This document shows, piece after piece, positions 22,130 through 33,774 of a DNA stretch of 64,000 bases (the stretch's first letter is position 1; each line of letters opens with the position of its first letter). The position numbers and the translations under genes are program-made. Below the pieces are notes generated by a model. The model was given only the letters and a program-made list of their open reading frames with translations, was not told where the DNA came from and searched no databases. The stretch is from Chionoecetes opilio (taxonomy: Eukaryota > Arthropoda > Malacostraca > Decapoda > Majidae): positions 1 through 64,000 of the forward strand of contig JACEEZ010018289.1 in assembly GCA_016584305.1 (NCBI GenBank), given 5' to 3'.

Positions 22130-22706
22130 GATTAGGTTAGGTTAGAGGTGGGGTTTGGTTTAGTAAAAGATGATATCAAGAAAAAAAAATCCAAAACTAC
22201 GGAAGTGCAAAGCGGAACAAGATTTGCGGGCCGGGGGGGGCACCCCCACACCTTTAAAAAAAATCGACTTCCGGCAAAAACGAATGACAGATTCATTCAA
22301 AACATCAAAACTATTCAGGAAAACTAAGTTTCAGCCTCGAAATCGCGGGATGACCTAAACCGCAAATTTACCTAAGCCTAATCTAAACTCTGAAAGGGGG
22401 GGCTCCGCCCCACCTCGACCCCCGGACGGGATTATTAACCGAACCGAACCTTAACCAAACCTCCTAAAGGGTGGGGTGGCCTACGAACGAGGAGGGTGTG
22501 CGTTTGCGCGATTAGACAACTATGTATGTAATTTCTTTAATACTGTATGTATATAAGTTTAAAAGATTACGCAGAAGTGGGTTAATACTGCACAAAATAT
22601 ATCGAGCAAAAAATAATTGTGAAAACGTAAGTGATAGCGGCGGTAGCGACCGCGCAGTTCTCGTCCATTATGACCCCTGTGTTATATGAGTTGCCTTGTG
22701 TATATA
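22130..22706. repeat. Repeat debris: TTAGG tract, family R part, dispersed block
   Basis: AGGTTAGGTTAG at 22134, a family R segment at 22255-22345, and a block at 22560-22670 (TTAATACTGCACA, then GCGACCGCGCAGTTCTCG). That block recurs at 24240-24370 and inverted at 35655-35765. No gene seen. Confidence 0.45.
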
Positions 22707-22837
22707 CACTACCCTCCCGAGTTTCACGATATGCGAGTTTCGCGCCGAGTCCTAAATTCTTATCATCCCGACTTTCGCGCATTATATCCCCGAGTTTCGC
22801 TTTTTTTTTTTTTTTTTTTTTTGGTGTGTGTGTGCCT

Positions 22838-23250
22838 ACAGCGCCGTTAGGCAGTGACCTCCAGGAGTGGGATGGTAGGCCCTGGAGATTAACTTGAGGG
22901 CTGTGATGGTTGGCCCTCGCCCGTGGTGGCGCAGACAGAATTTCTATAGTGACGCCTGTGATTAGAAGCTCATGCCGCCCCCTCTATCCTCCGATGCACT
23001 CGCAATCGAAGGTAGAGCTAATGGGCAGCATGTGGGTGTTCTTAGGCCACTCAACAGTGCAGAGAAAGATTTTAAGTGGATTTTACAACCCTCATCAAGG
23101 ATCGAACTCGGATCACAGAGAACGCCACTCGGAGACTTCTTCTGCTTGTGACCTTTTCTGCTTAGTATCACTTTGTAGGTCGTCTGTCAAGCTCGTGCTC
23201 GAGCTTGACATATATCTTGACGCTACCCACTCTGCTACCGCCTCCCATAA
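22838..23250 (-). repeat. SINE family A inside composite copy 1
   Basis: Read on the minus strand, a tRNA-like head (GGTAGCAGAGTGGGTAGCGT A-box, GATCCGAGTTCGATCC B-box) is followed by the family body ending at the CTACAGCGCC tail. The head is split by about 93 bp containing the palindrome TCAAGCTCGTGCTCGAGCTT. Confidence 0.7.
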
Positions 23251-23689
23251 GAGACGTACGGGACACATCTTCCTTCCTTCCTGCTTAGTATAGTATAATA
23301 ATAGGCTTAGTATAGCTGTATGTAGTTTTGCTTTGTTTTTTTCCATTTGTTTGTGTTTTTCTCTACAGGAACAGCCGGTGTCGCAAAAGATAGGTAACAC
23401 CTCGAAATAAGTAGCACCTTACCTTACTATTTACCACAAAATACTCCTTTATAAGTGATTAACCATGACGTGTGTGGTACTGTGGTTTCTGGAGGTACTG
23501 GAGGAGACAGGAGAGAAGAGAGGAAGGCATTGTGACAGTGTTATTGTCGTATAAAACTGTCACACAACCATCAGCTGACAAGATATGTGTCAGGCTCACT
23601 CACTCAGACCAAAACAGCATCCGCTGGGTGACTCCCAACTCAAGCTCAATCTCAAGCTCCTCTCCTCCTTCCTCTTCTCTACGTATTGT

Positions 23690-23795
23690 TGGCCGAAGCC
23701 ACCACCCCGGGAGGCGGGTCACAAACCCTAGGCTAACACCCTAGGCTAACACCCAGTACCCATTCACTGCTGGGTGGACAGGGGTTTGGGGCATT
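23690..23795 (-). repeat. SINE family C body fragment
   Basis: GGGTCACAAACCCTAGGCTA and CACCCAGTACCCATTCACTG match 33228-33330 and the fuller copy at 52435-52622. The tRNA head is missing. A TAGGCTAACACCC unit is doubled here. Confidence 0.55.
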
Positions 23796-24078
23796 TTCAG
23801 GATATTTTTTTGGGGAAAAAGTGAGTCTTATAAGCTGTAAAATACGGTAGGTACACAGCCCTCAAGTTAACCTCCAGGGTCTACCATCCCACCCCTGGAG
23901 GTCACTGCCTAACGGCGCTGTAGGCACACACACACACACACACACACAAGAAAAAAAAAAAAAAAAAACCGGACTAAATAAGCATTTTTACAGGGTTTAT
24001 AATACCCGAGTTTCGCGATCCGCCAGTTTCGCGCTATGCCTCCGGAAGAAAGCAAGCACGAAACTCGGGAGGGTAGTG

Positions 24079-25125
24079 TACAAGACACTGGTTATTGCTT
24101 TTCCGTCGGAAATCACTCGTCCCTGAAATATTTATTTCTTAATATATATATGAACTACACGCCAGCTGCTGGCAGGTTAGGTTAGGTTAGATAAAGTTAT
24201 ATTTGTTAAATAACCAGTGGTTACAGTTTAAAATTTTAATGAAAGAAAAGCAATATGTAAGTAAGTTTTAAAGGTTACACAAAAGTGGATTAATACTGCA
24301 CAGTATACTGAGCAAAAAAAAACACTTAAGTGGTAACGGCTGTAGCGACCGCGCAGTTCTCGTCCATCATAACCGATAATTTTCTTTTTTTCTTGCTATC
24401 ATCTGTTACTAAAGCAAAGCCCACCTCTAACCTAACGGAACCTGATCTGATTTCACCCAACTTAACCGTTTCTGGCTGAAATAACAGTAGATTTTCGGTA
24501 GCATATGTATCGCCTTTATTATTCAATTGCGCCATGGGAAATGGGGTTCAAACTACTCAGAATGAAGAAATCTACACTATGATGTAGGTAAGAATCCTAG
24601 CACTTGTGAAAGCCCACTACCAAAATAATACCTTAATGAATTCAATATGATTGGTCGCGGCATTGTTTGATCGGTCGCATGCGTAGAAACAAAGCCTCTT
24701 GTCTCCTTCTCTCCCTGGGCTTGAGGCTGTGTGTCTCTCCTATCCCTAACATGGCTCGCAGTGGCCAGCGATAGTGGTTATACCACTATATAGGCGTATA
24801 ACTACACTGGCGCGTAGTTAGAAATTACAAGAAATTAATATCTCGGGAACGAGGCATTTCTGATAACAGCAATACACCAGTGTCTTGTATGTGCAGAAGG
24901 CTCCTCATATAACACATAGGTGTCCTTCGTAGTGAGTATGCTGTTTTTCTGGAATAATACTGTTTAGGTTAGGTTCTATTCACCTATTTTCTTAATTTAT
25001 TCACTTTTTTAGGTTAGGTTAGGTTCTATTCACCTATTTTCTTCATTTATTCACTTTTTTTACCCACATTTTCCCTAATCTCCATAGCCCTCCCCACTAT
25101 CGGAGAGACAAGATTGTCATGGTCG
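24079..25125. repeat. Repeat debris without genes
   Basis: Holds a TTAGG tract (24176-24198), the GCGACCGCGCAGTTCTCG block (about 24345), a family R part (24420-24560) and a 50-bp tandem duplication (24964-25066, core TTCTATTCACCTATTTTCTT). No coding domain seen. Confidence 0.45.
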
Positions 25126-25127
25126 TA

Positions 25128-25241
25128 CAGGAGAACCTCGTTTATCCGGCACCCTCGGGGGGGGGAGCGCATGCCGGATAACTCATTTTGCCGTTGTTTT
25201 GAGAGTTACTCTTATGGAATCGCCCAAAATCCTTTTTTTTT

Positions 25242-25278
<37 letters not shown>

Positions 25279-25776
25279 TATTATTATATACATATCAAAG
25301 GAACTGGCCAAGGGCACAACAAAAATGGGTAACACAAAGCCCGCTTAGTTGCCAGTCCCTATAAAGAAGACAGTAAGAGAATAAAATAAAAAAGAGGGGT
25401 GAGCCAATTTTGTTCGGGAGGTGTCTTGTTACTCTTCTTTTGAAAAGATTTAAGTCATAGGAAAGTGGAAAACTAGAAACAGGAAGAGAGTTCCAGAGTT
25501 TACCAGTGCAAGGGATGAAAGGGTTGCCAACCCTGCGTACCCCGCCAAATTTGAACTAAATTTCTGCCGATTTTCTCAGTTTTTGAAATAATTATACCTA
25601 ATTAATGCCTGGGTTATCCTGCTGAGTGCCCCTTTCTACCCCGCACTCCTCGTCAGGATGGACAAGCCAGTCCTCGTGTCCCACGCCAGCAGCACGAACA
25701 CTCTCCTCTCTTTTTTCACAGGATCTCTCTGACGGGCTCAAGCTAGCCCGTGGTCCTCCCTGCTGGAGGCCCGGAG

Positions 25777-25813
<37 letters not shown>

Positions 25814-25883
25814 CCTAGGTCGATTAGTGCCGTTGTTTTGAGGCTGCCGTTGTTTTAAATGCCGGTTAAATGAGGTTCTCCTG
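25128..25883. mobile_element. TA-target MITE family C (CAGGAGAACCTCG)
   Basis: CAGGAGAACCTCGTTTATCC at the left pairs with GGTTAAATGAGGTTCTCCTG at the right, flanked by TA. Inside are a T-run, an A-run and an antisense non-LTR retrotransposon end (25395-25545). The TIR strongly resembles Tigger/pogo ends. Confidence 0.75.
25395..25545 (-). pseudogene. 3'-terminal coding scrap of a Jockey-like element
   Basis: The minus strand encodes TGKLWNSLPVSSFPLSYD and LNLFKRRVTRHL, almost the same as the C-terminus at 59100-59215. Five-prime truncated non-LTR insertion inside MITE family C. Confidence 0.65.
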
Positions 25884-25885
25884 TA

Positions 25886-26689
25886 TTATGGTTATATATT
25901 TACACAACTAATGAGGCCTCAAAACATTGAAAGGAACTTAAAAAAACTATCAAATGGAAGAAAAAAACACCAAAAATAGGAAATCATTAATACGACAATA
26001 AAGGTAATATTTACCCTATTACTATATACAAGTAATTGCTATATTTCTGGGGTGGGGAACCCCTACATTTGTAAACAAACATTGATTTCCGACAAATATG
26101 AGTGCCAGATTAACTTAAAACATCAAAACTAATAAACTATTAAGGAAAACTAAGTTTCGTCTTCGAAATGGGTGAATGCCTACTACCGAAATTTTACCTT
26201 AATTAATTCAGCCAATCACAGCGCTCCATTTCACTGGGAGAGAGGAAATTCAGGATTTTTCTGACTCGACTTAAAAGAAATTATTGCACAACAAATAATA
26301 CGTCTAGGCAATTAGGCCTACACTAAATGATGCCACAATTCCCCTGGCTATGATAAGGTTGCCCGCTAAAGAAACTACAATAAAAGCCAATAATAAATAC
26401 TAATAATAGCTAGGTTTGGTTAGGTTAGATTTAGGTTATGTTTAGGTTTGTTTTGGGTTAGGTTTTGTATAGCTTTGGGTTAAATAAGCGAATCTGATGG
26501 TGCGCGATTGCCTGGCTGCCGTGGCTGGTTGGCGCCGGCAACTCCTGCCACTCCGTGCTCCGTTAAAATAGTTACCCAAACCTAAATAGCCTAACAAAAT
26601 CTAACCTAAAGCAAACCCCACGTCTAACCTCTGAACCCAGTTTAGTGGAGGATAAAGTCCTCCCTAAAAAGAAATCAAGTTATTTTGCT
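25886..26689. other. Unassigned with family R and TTAGG-like parts
   Basis: A family R piece at 26040-26240 and several TTAGG/TTTAGG-like tracts at 26410-26480. No gene recognised. Confidence 0.4.
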
Positions 26690-27145
26690 GGTGGCGATGT
26701 GGAGGCTGGCTGAGGAAGTGGATGGCACAGAGGAGGTGGAAGATGCTGCAGAAAACTCGTGACAAATCGAACAATGTGCGGACAATTCAAACTTCAGTTC
26801 GCATTATGGAAAGTTGGTTAAAAATTTGAGCTGTGCCTGAAACAGGTCGAATTATCCGAAGTTTGAATTATTGAGGTTTGAATTAGAGAGTATTTACTGT
26901 ACTACAACATGTGCTGTTGTGGCATGTCTTAGTGAGTTGTTATTGTGGTGAATGGCTAGAGGCAACCATGGGATCATTCAGACTTTAGGCTAATTCGACC
27001 CAGGTTTCCCCCCAATTAGTTCGAATTAGGGAGGGTTTACTGTACGCAAAAAGACTGGGTCCTTCAGATATAACTAACTCGTATTTAACGTCATCCCTTT
27101 CCCCCCAATTGGTTCGTTATAGTGAGGATTTACTGTATATACAAA
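26690..27145. mobile_element. Pogo/Tigger-like fragments (GAATTATCCGAA type)
   Basis: Three end-like sequences ending in TTTACTGTA lie at 26880-26900, 27015-27045 and 27110-27137. They are preceded by GAATTAGAGAG, GAATTAGGGAGG and CGTTATAGTGAGG. The left part (GTGGAGGCTGGCTGAGGAAG) recurs at 45275-45470. They look like right ends of related CAGTAAA-type elements; the left ends are not resolved. Confidence 0.5.
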
Positions 27146-27740
27146 GATTATTTCAGCCTAGTTGATGAACCTGAATTATTTTTTTTAAATTGGTACCTAT
27201 GTGGTTGGATGGAATATTTTTTTGATAAAGTCATTTTATTGAAGAAAGTTGTGAATCTGTCTCTCATAAGATTTAGGTCTGCAATAAGCTACATTAAAAT
27301 TGTCTTTTTACCGTCATCATGGTATTCTACCATCATTAACCTCCAAGACTTTTACAGTTCTTGAAATGTCAGCTTGGGGTATTTCAGAGAGGAATTGATA
27401 AAGTAATGTTAGATGGATAGGGACAAAATATAAATAAAAAGAATTATGAGGAAAATAGGTACCCACATATTGGACACTATGAAGGAAAGGTAGACTTGTG
27501 CTGCAGTCAGTGTGATGAACCTTTATATGGATAACTGAGAATAATAATGATAACAGCATAGGTGCATGATGAACCATGAGGGAACACATAGCTAATGTGC
27601 ATAGGATCGTAGGATTACCTGGATGGAAGCGGAACAAACAGGGAACACAGTGGATAGCGTTGTGGAGGCCTTGTGCTACAGGTAACTAGACACTTTTGCT
27701 GCTAATGATCGTAATATAATGGATTTATTTGCTTTTCCAG
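27146..27740. other. Unassigned, possibly intronic
   Basis: AT-rich, no repeat match noticed within the window. It ends in a pyrimidine-rich stretch TTTATTTGCTTTTCCAG, a good splice acceptor. Confidence 0.35.
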
Positions 27741-27800
27741 AACAAAGTCGGCAGTCTGCCCCTGCCTGAAACACACACCTCGCCACAATGGCTACTTCAA
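27741..27800 (+). CDS. Candidate exon, product unknown
   Basis: A 60-bp block lies between an acceptor (TGCTTTTCCAG) and a consensus donor (GTGAGT). It contains CACAATGGCTACTTCAA, so it could be a 5' exon starting at the ATG at 27788. Alternatively it is an internal exon open in two frames. One of these (TKSAVCPCLKHTPRHNGYF) ends with two spare bases and is phase-compatible with the exon at 57535. No homology recognised; splice context is the only support. Confidence 0.35.
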
Positions 27801-27990
27801 GTGAGTCATTGTCTACTTTGTATCCAACAATCAGGTTTTTTTTACATTATGTGCATAGAGGCTTTTTCAATATTACTCCTGACATACTAGAAATGTCTCA
27901 TGTGTTTACAGACTTCCATTGAACTATAGTGGTAAAATCTGAAATTTAGTATACCGTAAAACCGCTTAACTTAAGATATTTGAGGAAAAG

Positions 27991-28770
27991 TGGCAGCATG
28001 CTCAGCGGTCGTATTGTTTACATTTGGGCACACGACACTCACGTTTCACCTGCACGGCCTCCGTCAGTCCCCTGACCCCCACTGCCCCTGGTACAGAAAC
28101 ATCTCTGAGACTATTGAACACTTTCTGCTCCCTCCCGCCAGGTGGCAGCATGCTTAGCGGTCGTATTGTTTACATTTGGGCACACGACACTCACGGTTCA
28201 CCTGCACGTCCTCCGTTAGTCCCCTGACCCCCACTGCCCCTGGTGCAGGAATGTCTCTTGAGACTATTGAACTCTTTCTGTTGCCTCCCGCCAGGTGGCA
28301 GCATGCTCAGCGGTCGTATTGTTTACATTTGGGCACACGACACTCACGGTTCACTTGCACAGCCTCCGTCAGTCCCCTGACTCCCACTGCCCCTGGTGCA
28401 GGAACATCTCTGAAACTATTGAACGCTTTCTGCTGCCTCCCGCCAGGTGGCAGCATGCTCAGCGGTCGTATTGTTTACATTTGGACACGACACTCACGGT
28501 TCACCTGCACCGCCTCCGTTAGTCCCCTGACCCCCACTGCCCCTGGTGCAGGAACGTCTCTTGAGACTATTGAACACTTTCTGTTGCCTCCCGCCAGGTG
28601 GCAGCATGCTCAGCGGTCGTATTGTTTACATTTGGGCACACGACACTCACGGTTCACCTGCACAGCCTCCGTTAGTCCCCTGACCCCCACTGCCCCTGGT
28701 GGAGGAACGTCTCTTGAGACTATTGAACACTTTCTGCTGCCTCCCGCCAGGTGGCAGCATGCTCAGCGGA
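27991..28770 (+). repeat. 152-bp satellite, five units plus a partial
   Basis: Units start TGGCAGCATGCTCAGCGGTC at 27991, 28143, 28296, 28448, 28599 and 28752 (spacing 151-153). Each contains a piece that in one frame reads CPWCRN and ETIEHFLL, matching the C-terminal zinc-like part of the retrotransposon relics at 44.5 and 56.9 kb. The array is therefore an amplified retrotransposon scrap joined to CCCGCCAGGTGGCAGCATG. Long ORFs across it are artefacts of the period. Confidence 0.85.
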
Positions 28771-28960
28771 TGTAAAAGTCCGCGGCGGGGTAGTTGATAT
28801 TGGCGGTTGCCGGACAGTAAATACTAGAGTAGGATAAACGTCCGGGGGTGGGTAATGGCATCGGACTGTTGCGATTCCCAGACTTTTGCGGTTCCCGGAC
28901 CAGTGCTCCCCCTATTAGTCCGGGAAAACGAGGTTTGTGTGTATATACAGTAAAACCTCG
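28770..28960 (-). mobile_element. MITE family G fragment (ACAACCTCGTTTTCCCGGAC)
   Basis: Read on the minus strand it starts CCTCGTTTTCCCGGACTAAT and ends TCCGCCGCGGACTTTTACAT. The same segment is at 57215-57385 and 44047-44222. It abuts the satellite directly. Confidence 0.65.
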
Positions 28961-29235
28961 TTTTGACGGACCTCGATATAACAAATTTTGGCTTTTAAAG
29001 AACTTTTTCTGCCAGTCCGATATATGCCGGGATTTACCAAATAAATTTGGTAAGTGCGGGGTTTGGTTCGGTGGTGGGCCGGTTGAACATGTACACGCAG
29101 GTCGGTCGGTGGCAGTGAAAACAAAATTGACTGGGGTTTGCGCGGCTGCGCACTGTAGAAACACGCCCTCAACGGGGCACGGAGTCGGCCGCACCATCAA
29201 GATCAAGGCTGCCACACACTTCTCACTGCACAAAA
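28945..29235. mobile_element. CAGTAAAACCTCG-type element fragment
   Basis: It starts TACAGTAAAACCTCGTTTTG with GATATAAC iterons. Then comes a segment (CCAAATAAATTTGGTAAGTG, GGTGGGCCGGTTGAACATGT) whose diverged reverse complement is at about 38585-38660. A short open stretch at 29160-29240 has no recognised product. Confidence 0.5.
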
Positions 29236-29239
29236 GATA

Positions 29240-29993
29240 GTGCTGGTTGGAGATTTTAACTGCAAGGAAGTAAAATGGGAGACATTTGAAGGAGGAAATG
29301 AAAATACTTGGGGAGATAGATTGTTGAAACTGACAATGGAAAACACGATGACTGAATGGGTGACAGAAAACACAAGATATAGGGGAGATGACGAACCAGT
29401 GAGACTTGACTTAGTGTTAACAAAAGGTACAGACCTAGCAAATGAGATCAATTATGGGTGCCCCTCGGAAAAAGGGAACATATAATCTTAGAGATGGAGA
29501 CGAAAGAGGAAATAAAGGAGGAAGATTAATTGGACAAAAGGAGCAGAAGAGACTTTGGAAAAACTAACATGGAAGAAATGAAAAAAATTCTACGAAGAAA
29601 TTGACTGGGAAGAAAAATTAAAAGAGTGACCGATGTGCAAGTGAAATACAACATGTTTCTGAGCATATATGGGAAAGGAGTTGAAAAACATGTACCACTA
29701 TATACACCAAGAGAAAAGGGAAAGAAAGACTGGTTTAATGGAAGATGTGAGAGGGCAAAGAAAATAAGGGATGAGGCATGGAAAAAGTAAAGAAACATCG
29801 GACACAAAGAAATAAAGAAAACTATAAATGAGCAAGAAATGAATGTGTGCATAAGGAGAGGGGAAGAGAAGAGTTATGAGAAGGAAATAGTTGAAAAGTG
29901 TAAGGAAGAACCCAAACTGTTCTACAGCTATATCAATGCAAGAATCAAGCATAAGGACAAAGTGGAGAGACTGAAAGAAGGTAATATGATATA
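29240..29993 (+). pseudogene. Endonuclease C-terminus and linker of the CR1-like element
   Basis: LVGDFNCKEVKWE is the conserved GDFN motif of apurinic-type endonucleases, followed by RLDLVLTKG (catalytic DLVL region). The SDH motif region is degraded after 29480. The linker continues in shifting frames to FYSYINARIKHKDKVERLKEG, which stops exactly at the Helitron boundary. Confidence 0.75.
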
Positions 29994-30164
29994 CTAGCCG
30001 CAAAGCCGCCCTCCGGGCGGACTTTTTGGCTAGCTCCTGCGGAGGGCTATTGGTGGGCCTTTGGCCCACCACCTGTGTTTGGTGGGCCGGAGGCCCACCA
30101 AACACAGACTCTCCAGATAGCCCCTTCTAACTTTCCGGAAATCATGGATGTAGAAATGTATGTA

Positions 30165-30445
30165 TTAACGCCAACCCATTCACATCACCCCCAACCCATT
30201 CACTCACCCATTACCCATCACCCCCCACCCATTCACTCACCCATTCATTACCCATCACCCCCCACCCATTCACTCACCCATTACCCATCACCACACACCC
30301 ATTCACTCACCCATTACCCATCACCCCCCATCTATTCCCTCACCCATCACCCATCACCCCCCACCCATTCACTCACCCATCACCCCACACCCATTACCCA
30401 TCACCCCACCCATTCACTCACCCATTACCCATTACCCTACATCAA
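30165..30445. repeat. Minisatellite inside Helitron 2
   Basis: Degenerate units of CCCATTCACTCACCCATTAC and CCATCACCCCCCACC, reverse complement of 10515-10740. Confidence 0.85.
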
Positions 30446-30620
30446 GGTTTCCTCAATTCTCGCAACCCACTTTTTTCACAATTATCGCTAATATGCTGCA
30501 AAAAAAAAAGAGAAAAAAAAGTGATCGGATCATCTCGTAAGTGGGCTTAAAACCTTTCCCTGGTCAACCTGGTTCCAAAAATGTGATATATGATGGGATT
30601 CCGCCACGGGGGGCGGAACC

Positions 30621-30742
<122 letters not shown>

Positions 30743-30761
30743 TTGCTTATATTATTATAGA

Positions 30762-31620
30762 TGAAGATCCAAAAATAATGAGTGAAATTTTAAATATAAA
30801 CTTTCAGTAAATATTCACAAAAGAATAAAAATTCAATGAACTGCAAGGAATGAAAAAAGTCCGTAAGGAGTGGAAAATAAAAATAGAGAAGGAGGAAGTT
30901 TGTGAATTGTTGAAGGAATTGGAGGAGAGGAGAGCAATAGGACGAGACGGAATGTCGGGTTATGTTTTAAAAGAGTGCAGAAAGCAGTTGGTTGAACCAG
31001 TATATGATATAATAAAGTGCTCATTAACAACGGGAAAAGTGCCAAAGGAGTGGAAAAGAGCAGATAGAGTGCCAATATACAAGAATGCGAAAAAAGATGA
31101 ACCATTAAATTATAGACCAGTGTCATTGACTAGCACAGTATGCAAGATATGTGAGAAAATATTAAAGAAGCAATGGACGGAATATTTGGAAAATGAAGGT
31201 ATAATAACAGACCGGCAGTATGGTTTTAGGAAAAAAGAGATCATGTGTTACCAACCTAATAAGCTTTTACTCAAGAGTCATTGATACAAGACAAGAAAGA
31301 GATGAATGGGCAGACTGTGTGTATCTAGATCTTAAAAAGGCATTTGACAAAGTTCTACATGAGAGGCTACTATGGAAATTGGAAAATATAGGGGGAATCA
31401 CAGGGATGATCAAAACCTGGATGGAAAGTTATCTGAGAGGAAGAGAAATGAGAACAGTAGTGAAGGATGAACAGTCTGAATGGAGAAACATATTTAGTGG
31501 GGTACCACAAGGATCAGTGTTGGCATCAATAATGTTTACAATATACGTCAATGACATGACTGAGGAAATAAAGTTATATTAGTCCATTTGCGGATGATGC
31601 AAAACTATTAAGAGAAATAA
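30762..31620 (+). pseudogene. Reverse transcriptase of the CR1-like element
   Basis: Motifs: RAIGRDGMSGYVLKEC, KVPKEWKRADRVPIYK, LNYRPVSLTSTVCKICEK, DRQYGFR, then after a frameshift near 31235 VYLDLKKAFDKVLHERLL, GVPQGSVLASIMFTIYVND. The FADD box region (TTTGCGGATGATGC, 31587-31600) is present but out of frame by a further indel at about 31580. Catalytic Asp codons are kept, yet the ORF is broken. Confidence 0.8.
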
Positions 31621-32410
31621 AAAGCTATAAAGACTGTGAAACACTACAAAATGACCTGAACAAAATCTACGAATGGAGCAGAAGATGGGAAATAGAATTT
31701 AATGTGAATAAGTGTCATGTGATGGAAATTGGAAAAAGCAAAAAGATATAGATATGGCCATATAATATGGGAAATGAAATAATTGCAAAGGTTCATGAAG
31801 AAAAGGACCTGGGAGTGATAATGCAGAATAACCTACAACCAGAAAAACATATAAATAAAATATTTGGAGATACATACAGAATGTTAAAGAATATTAGAGT
31901 GGCATTAATTATTACATGGACACAAATATGATGAGAAAGATAATTACTACAATGATCCGACCAAAAATGGAGTATGCTGCCATTGTATGGTCCCCATATA
32001 AAAAGAAGCACGTAAAAAAGTTGGAGAGGCTACAGAGAATGGCAACAAAGATGGTACTGCAGCTAGAAAAACTCTTATGAGGAAAGGTTTAAAGAAATAA
32101 AGGTACCAACACTCGAGCAGAGAAGAGAAAGAGGAGACTAATAATAATTTTTAAGCTTATAACTAAGATGGAAGAAACAGACAATGAGAGACTACTGACT
32201 CGGAAACAAAGAGAAGGTCGATACACAAGAGGACATACAAAACAACTAGGAAAAGGGAGATGCCTGAACAACATAAAGAAGTACAGCTTCCCTCATAGAA
32301 ATGTAGAAGTTTGGAATGGACTAAACGAGGAGGTGATTTCGGCACATAATGTGCACCAATTGAAAGAAAGACTGGATAAATGTATAAAAATGGAGACGGG
32401 AGTGTAGACA
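31621..32410 (+). pseudogene. C-terminal region of the CR1-like element
   Basis: Pieces in several frames: KCHVMEIGKSKK, KDLGVIMQNNLQPEKHI, RPKMEYAAIVWSPYKKKHVK and, from 32168, ETDNERLLTRKQREGRYTRG, KKYSFPHRNVEVWNGL and VHQLKERLDKC. This is the usual post-RT order for CR1/Jockey-like elements of crustaceans. The frame from 32168 to the stop at 32405 is clean. Confidence 0.75.
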
Positions 32411-32649
32411 CGAGTGTAGCTCAGACCCTGTAAAACATTATAGGTAAATACACCAAATGGCATTTATCCAATATTTTACAGTGATATTGAATAATTAATT
32501 TTGGGATTTTGGAAGTGAATAGTATCTCCACTACATGTTGGAGCAGAAACTACACTACCCTCCCGAGTTTCGCGCTGCTTTCTTCCGGAGGCATAGCGCG
32601 AAACTCGGGTATTAAAAACACTAAAATAGCTTATTTAGTCCAATTTTTT

Positions 32650-33115
<466 letters not shown>

Positions 33116-33774
33116 AGCGCCGTTAGGCAGTGACCTCCAGGGGTGGGATGGTAGGCCCTGGAGGTTAACTTGAGGGCTGTGTACCTACCGTATTTTACAG
33201 CTTAAAAGACTCACTTTTTCCACCAAGAAAATATCCTGAAAATGCCCCAAGCCCCTGTCCACCCAGCAGTGAATGGGTACTGTGTGTTAGCCTAGGGTTT
33301 GTGACCCGCCTCCCGGGGTGGTGGCTTCAGCCAAGACTACGTAGAGAAGAGGAGGGAGGAGAGGAGCTTGAGTTGGGAATCACCCAGCGGATGCTGTTTT
33401 GGTCTGAGTGAGTGAGCCTGACACATATCTTGTCAGCTGATGGTTGTGTGACAGTTTTATACGGCAATAACACTGTCACAATGCCTTCCTCTCTTCTCAC
33501 CTGTCTCCTCCAGTACCTCCAGAAACCACAGTACCACACACGTCTGGTTAATCACTTATAAAGGAGTATTTTATGGTAAATAGTAAGGAACGGCGGGGGT
33601 GTAAGGTAAGGTGCTACTCATTTCGAGGTGTTACCTATCTTATGTGACACCGGCTGCTCCTGTAGAGAAACACAAACAAATGGAAAAAAACAAAGCAAAA
33701 CTACATACAGCTATACTAAGCCTATTATTATACTATACTAAGCAGGAAGGTAGGAAGACGTGTCCCGTACGTCT

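Larger units (their letters stand above)
22707..24078. mobile_element. Composite MITE family B (CACTACCCTCCCGAG), copy 1
   Basis: The ends CACTACCCTCCCGAGTTTC and GAAACTCGGGAGGGTAGTG are inverted and flanked by TA. Inside, in order: a T-run, SINE family A (with an extra insertion in its tRNA head), about 450 bp of unique sequence, a SINE-C body, an end of a CCGTATTTTAC-type element, a second SINE-A tail, and an A-run. The same interior, reversed, is in copy 2 at 32553-34337, so the composite moved or was duplicated as one unit. Confidence 0.75.

Noticed and set aside
28176..28775. 199-codon ORF across the 152-bp satellite
   Set aside because: Repeat-driven: the unit lacks stops in this frame and the true homology (CPWCRN/ETIEHFLL) is in another frame.
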